This document shows, in pieces, positions 60,662-64,000 of a DNA stretch of 64,000 bases (the first letter of the stretch is position 1; the number at the start of each line of letters is the position of its first letter). This DNA comes from Obelidium mucronatum (taxonomy: Eukaryota > Chytridiomycota > Chytridiomycetes > Chytridiales > Chytriomycetaceae). The translations under genes were made by a program, and so were the position numbers. The stretch lies in assembly GCA_025765595.1 (NCBI GenBank), contig JAIVFH010000005.1:310001-374000 (forward strand). Direction: 5' to 3'. The notes below the pieces were generated by a model. That model saw only the letters and a list, made by a program, of their open reading frames with translations, was not told the origin of the DNA and did no database searches.

Positions 60662-62306
60662 ATGTCAAACGAGCCATCAGTCAAGGAACAAATTGCACGT
60701 CTTAAGGGTGGGTCAGAATGAGCAAGACAAAGATGCTCATGTCCTTCATGCAGCGGCTATTGAGCTCAAGAAGAAGTCTCAACAACAACCAGTCAGTGTG
60801 AATGTTTCCAATCCCGCTTACCGACCGCCTCAACATTCGAATCGATATTCTTATAACGCGTATCCGTCTGTACCTACTTCCGCTGCTTTCAGAAACAGAA
60901 GCCTGGTTGTGAACCACTCAGATCCACCAGCACAGCCTCTGACAACAACACAGACTTCAATCCCAGTTTCAAAATCCAAGAATAAATCGCTTGTGGTGAA
61001 TGCTGCCACCGATGCGAGCGTTAGTTCGACCGTTGAAGGGAGCGCTGACTTGCCAAAGTTTATTACAAAAGGAAACAAACTCATTCGAGCCGGAGTTGTC
61101 GTAAAAAAAATCCCGGATATCAATGAGAGTTATGCTGTATTTAAGTGAGTGCTCTTGTCTTTCTCTTTTGTTCCACTAATTCAAAGCCAGTGGTGGAATA
61201 ACCAAAGTATTCAACAAACCAACTACTGCAAAGACTGTAATTACAAAGAGTCCACGTAACTTATATTTTATTTCCATTTGTTTTATGTGATGTGATTCTT
61301 AGTTTACGATTGCAGATGGGAAACGACAGATCCTCATTAATGGGATAGAATTCAAAGTAGATCCGACCCGTCGAAAATTGATTCGTGTACAAGGTGTGTT
61401 ACTACTTTCGAAGGTTACCCGTCGATGTCCTATGATTCATAAAAAAAAGCAACAGCGCTGCCCGAACGATCAACATCTGTGCCTCAGTTAGCCCCACCAC
61501 GCGTCAGAATTCCAAAACGGGTTACAATCGGATCTCAATCTTTCATCCTCTCCAAAACCGGAAATCTTATTCCTCAAAAGACGCAATGCACGCATTACCA
61601 GATGGGTTCCTGCAAACTAGCTCATAAATGCCCCTTCTTACACGACCCACTGCAGAGATGCATTTGCAGAAAATACTTATCGAATGTCGGGTGCCCGAAA
61701 GGCACTTCCTGCTCATTGTCTCATGTTCCGACAGTCCACAATACTCCTGTCTGTTTACACTACATGACAAAGAAGGGATGCACAAATTTCGGATGTAAAT
61801 ACTTGCATGTCGTCGTGAAAGATGTGAACGAATCCATCTGTGTAGCCTTTGCACGGAAAGGGTATTGTGGAAAAGTGGGATGTACTTTACGGCATGTATG
61901 GCAATGTCCAGATGTGGATGCAGGAAAAGCGTGCAGCTTTGGGAAAAAGTGCAGATTGGCACCATGTATTTTAGAGCGAAAGGGGATTGATGTGGGGAAC
62001 CTTTACAAACGAAAAGACGTTGATCGGTCTGTTTCAACAGAGGAGAGCACGGAAGATTCTGGGGAGGTGCTTTTGAAAAAACCGAACTTTGTCAGCGGAT
62101 TCAACCCACGAAGTACTTATGATCCCAATGATTTGGCAGTAAATATGGAGGATTCTGGTGACGAACACGAGGAGCAAAGTGACGAAGAGGAAGAACCTGA
62201 CGATGACGTGGATGACGATCATGAGCAAGAAGATAGCGAAGTGGCAGGAAATAATGAGTTCGGAGACGATATGGTTGAATTGGATTGGGGAGACGCGGAT
62301 GAATGA
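60662..62306 (+). CDS. CCCH zinc-finger protein, ZC3H3-like
   Basis: Starts MSNEPSVKEQIARLK; a 46-nt intron (AAGG|GTGGGT to CATGCAG|CG) restores the frame into AAIELKKKSQQQPVSVNV. The middle is disordered and basic. An exon with LINGIEFKVDPTRRKLIRV precedes the zinc-finger array, where five CCCH fingers can be read: CTHYQMGSCKLAHKCPFLH, CICRKYLSNVGCPKGTSCS (to H), CLHYMTKKGCTNFGCKYLH, CVAFARKGYCGKVGCTLRH and CPDVDAGKACSFGKKCRLA. The C-terminus is highly acidic (DEEEEPDDDVDDD) and ends DWGDADE. Fungal and animal ZC3H3-type proteins act in mRNA 3'-end/polyadenylation and export in the nucleus. The fifth finger lacks its final His. Confidence 0.78.
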
Positions 62307-62366
62307 GATTCAGAACATCGTATATTCACATCACTGGAAATAAAAAAGACAGGGTAGGTTTCCGAA

Positions 62367-62836
62367 TTAGGCTATCTTTTCCAGTGCTTCCATTACGACG
62401 ATTGAGTTTCCACGAATGACCTGAGTTGGGAGGTTAGATTTCACTTGCTTTGCTGAGCCAAACGAAAAAGAGCAACATACAATCATTCCAATATCCTGCC
62501 GGTCAGTCGCCGATACCTCTTCAGTGGCATCTTCTAGAACAATGTTCATGAATGGATCGAATCCTGTGGGGATGATTGAATATTGTGAGATCCGCAGTTT
62601 GGACGTCAGTCATAATCTGTAAATACCACGCAGAACTCCAGATACTTTTCTGTTTCCGTTTAACTCAAGAAAGAGACGTTTGTCCATGTACCTGTCGAAA
62701 GTCAAGCAGTTGAGTGAAAGGTTAGAAAACCAAATCCACTGAGCCATTAGCGCATGCCACCGTGTGCTGAAAACTCCAGCCAGCATCACGCGCGCGCCAC
62801 TTACTTCTTCAGTTCTGGTGCCGCTGCTTTGCTCAT
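62367..62836 (-). CDS. SNRPG: Small nuclear ribonucleoprotein G (SmG)
   Basis: Four exons join in phase: 62836-62805, 62691-62627, 62563-62481 and 62420-62367, giving 77 aa, the usual length. Sm motif 1: KKYMDKRLFLELNGNRKVSG, VLRGFDPFMNIVLEDA; Sm motif 2: GMIVIRGNSIVVMEAL. SmG is one of the seven Sm ring proteins that bind U1, U2, U4 and U5 snRNAs. It shares a short promoter with RPL26. Confidence 0.95.
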
Positions 62837-62909
62837 GCTGGTGCTAGTGGGTTGTTGTGGTTGTTGGAGGGATTCAGCGCAATTTTCAGCCGCTACGAAC
62901 CGTGTCAAA
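62837..62909. promoter_or_regulatory. 73-bp bidirectional promoter, SNRPG / RPL26
   Basis: Only 73 bp separate the divergent start codons of two constitutively expressed genes (62836 minus, 62910 plus). It has a G/T-rich half (GGTTGTTGTGG) and a pyrimidine stretch near the RPL26 leader. Confidence 0.5.
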
Positions 62910-63897
62910 ATGAAGTACAGCAACAGTGAGTGGCCCATCCCCATCAACCAGCGCCATCGCAGCCATCGGACATCGCGGCAAGGCGCAGCAGACACAGTCG
63001 CATAGTGAAGGCGGCGGACTCAGGAGGGATCGGAGCTGGAGGCATGCTTGCATGCATGCATGGCTTCAGAGACATCTGTCGACTCAGAGACACGATGCTC
63101 AACGGATGAGTGATTGGTCGAGAGCGAAAGGGGGCGCAAGACGTGTCGCTGCTGGACTGCGTGGATCACTGGCGTCACAACTCGAACCACAACAGAGAGA
63201 GACTAACCTGCCTTTCTCTTCACAGCCGTCTCTTCCTCCCGCAGAACTTCCAGAAAGGCTCACTTCTCTGCTCCATCCCACATCCGCAGAAAGATGATGG
63301 TTCGTAAATCGCAACTTCAATCACATATTCAATCCTCTTGATCGAGATCGATGCGATACTATCGAAATTCAATTCACTGGACAGGGACTTTCAAATATTC
63401 GTTCGCAACTGATGATTCACAATCTTCATTATTTCTGACACCTCTTGTTTGAGATGGTCTTCACAACCCATCTGTGCACGGAAACGATTCACTCTGATGC
63501 AAAAACGACTTTCAAAACACTATTACTTAGTTTTGAATCTTCTATCCCTCTCATCTCCGCGATTCCGTTTATTTCTTCACCTTGAGCTAACCTATCTTTT
63601 ATCTCGCAGTCTGCTGCTCTCTCTAAGGAATTGAGAGAGAAGTACAAGGTCCGCTCCCTTCCAATCCGTCAAGACGACGAAGTGGAAGTCGTCCGTGGAT
63701 CCCACAAGGGAAAGGTCGGAAAGGTTGTCGCCGTCTACCGCAAGAAGTGGGTCATTCACATTGACAAGTTGGTCAAGGAGAAGTCCAACAACCAATCCGT
63801 TCAATTGGGAGTTGACCCATCCAAGGTTAAGATCACCACCATCAAGTTGGACAAGGACCGTGTGAACTTGTTGCAACGCAAGGCTGCCTCTGCTTAA
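62910..63897 (+). CDS. RPL26: 60S ribosomal protein L26
   Basis: Three exons join in phase: 62910-62925 (16 nt), 63226-63299 and 63610-63897, giving 125 aa. Sequence landmarks: [80 protein letters not shown] (KOW motif), ending [10 protein letters not shown]. It binds 25S rRNA near the exit tunnel. Both introns are about 300 nt, much longer than average here; intron 2 contains C/D-box-like motifs. Codon use is strongly biased. Confidence 0.95.
63400..63500 (+). ncRNA. Candidate C/D box snoRNA in RPL26 intron 2
   Basis: Inside the second intron: C-box-like TGATGA (63410-63415), an internal CTGA (63435-63438, D'), a C'-like TGAGATG (63450 area) and a terminal CTGA (63494-63497). Flanking CGCA/TGC and GTT/AAC could form a short closing stem. 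Spacing fits an intronic C/D snoRNA, but the stem is weak and the guide target was not tested. Confidence 0.25.
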
Positions 63898-64000
63898 GTT
63901 TCTTTTTTAAAAAAGGGATTTGAGGAGACGTGGATTGTTTGAGGAAAAGGTTGCTCATCATTGAACCATTTGCGTGTATTCAAAGAGTGTCATTATACAA
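63898..64000. other. RPL26 3' flank to window end
   Basis: 103 bp of AT-rich 3' flanking sequence after the RPL26 stop; nothing further recognised. Confidence 0.4.

Noticed and set aside
60709..60754. Apparent frameshift at the start of the ZC3H3-like gene
   Set aside because: A 46-nt GT-AG intron joins ARLK to AAIELKKK in phase, so no error is needed.

Overview
This is a compact eukaryotic nuclear window. It holds about 34 protein-coding genes, three tRNA-Leu genes and no recognisable mobile element or CRISPR array. Genes lie on both strands, have up to about a dozen short GT-AG introns (mostly 45-150 nt, often with a CTAAC-like branch site) and are tightly packed. Several features point to a zoosporic true fungus, probably a chytrid: fungal-style GT32/OCH1-like mannosyltransferase, AKR1-type ankyrin-DHHC palmitoyltransferase, SLT2-type MAP kinases, FTR1 iron permease and a secreted chitin-binding mucin, together with motile-cilium genes (DNAAF5, BBOF1-like), class C GPCRs and an Integrator subunit, which most yeasts and moulds lack. 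The species assignment is an inference; no marker gene was compared.

Layout. 1-4.3 kb: DUF2009/B-box protein (5' end outside the window) and a secreted LRR protein. 4.9-10.3 kb (minus): GT32 glycosyltransferase, an unknown helical protein and DNAAF5. 10.9-12.2 kb: intronless, highly codon-biased UNC93-like transporter. 12.5-18.5 kb (minus): small membrane proteins, tRNA-Leu(CAA), YciI-like protein, methyltransferase, a Q-rich repeat protein, a small unknown protein and an SR splicing factor. 18.6-27.5 kb: NPL4, FTR1, two multi-spanning membrane proteins of unknown family and LARP7. 27.6-33.2 kb (plus): a small type II membrane protein, a decayed and an intact DUF2306-like gene, and tandem SLT2-type MAP kinases. 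34-46.3 kb: Ser/Thr-rich wall protein, tRNA-Leu(AAG), SulP transporter, RIO2, AKR1, Nem1-like phosphatase, tRNA-Leu(CAA) and chitin-binding mucin. 46.6-54.3 kb: INTS2, eIF1A, RPP2 and BBOF1-like. 54.3-60.6 kb (minus): two tandem class C GPCRs. 60.7-63.9 kb: ZC3H3-like CCCH protein, SmG and RPL26.

Themes. Several genes serve nuclear RNA biology (INTS2, LARP7, SmG, SR protein, ZC3H3-like), two serve flagellum assembly, and a cell-surface/cell-wall set (class C GPCRs, SLT2-like MAPKs, chitin-binding mucin, GT32, LRR protein) fits environmental sensing and wall integrity in a zoosporic fungus. Six head-to-head gene pairs have only 40-73 bp between start codons. Several conserved genes carry single-base frame breaks (DUF2009, first MAPK, SulP, RIO2, probably LARP7), which look more like residual assembly indels than pseudogenes, although the MAPK case deserves checking. 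Exon joins quoted below were worked out by hand from splice motifs and reading phase.
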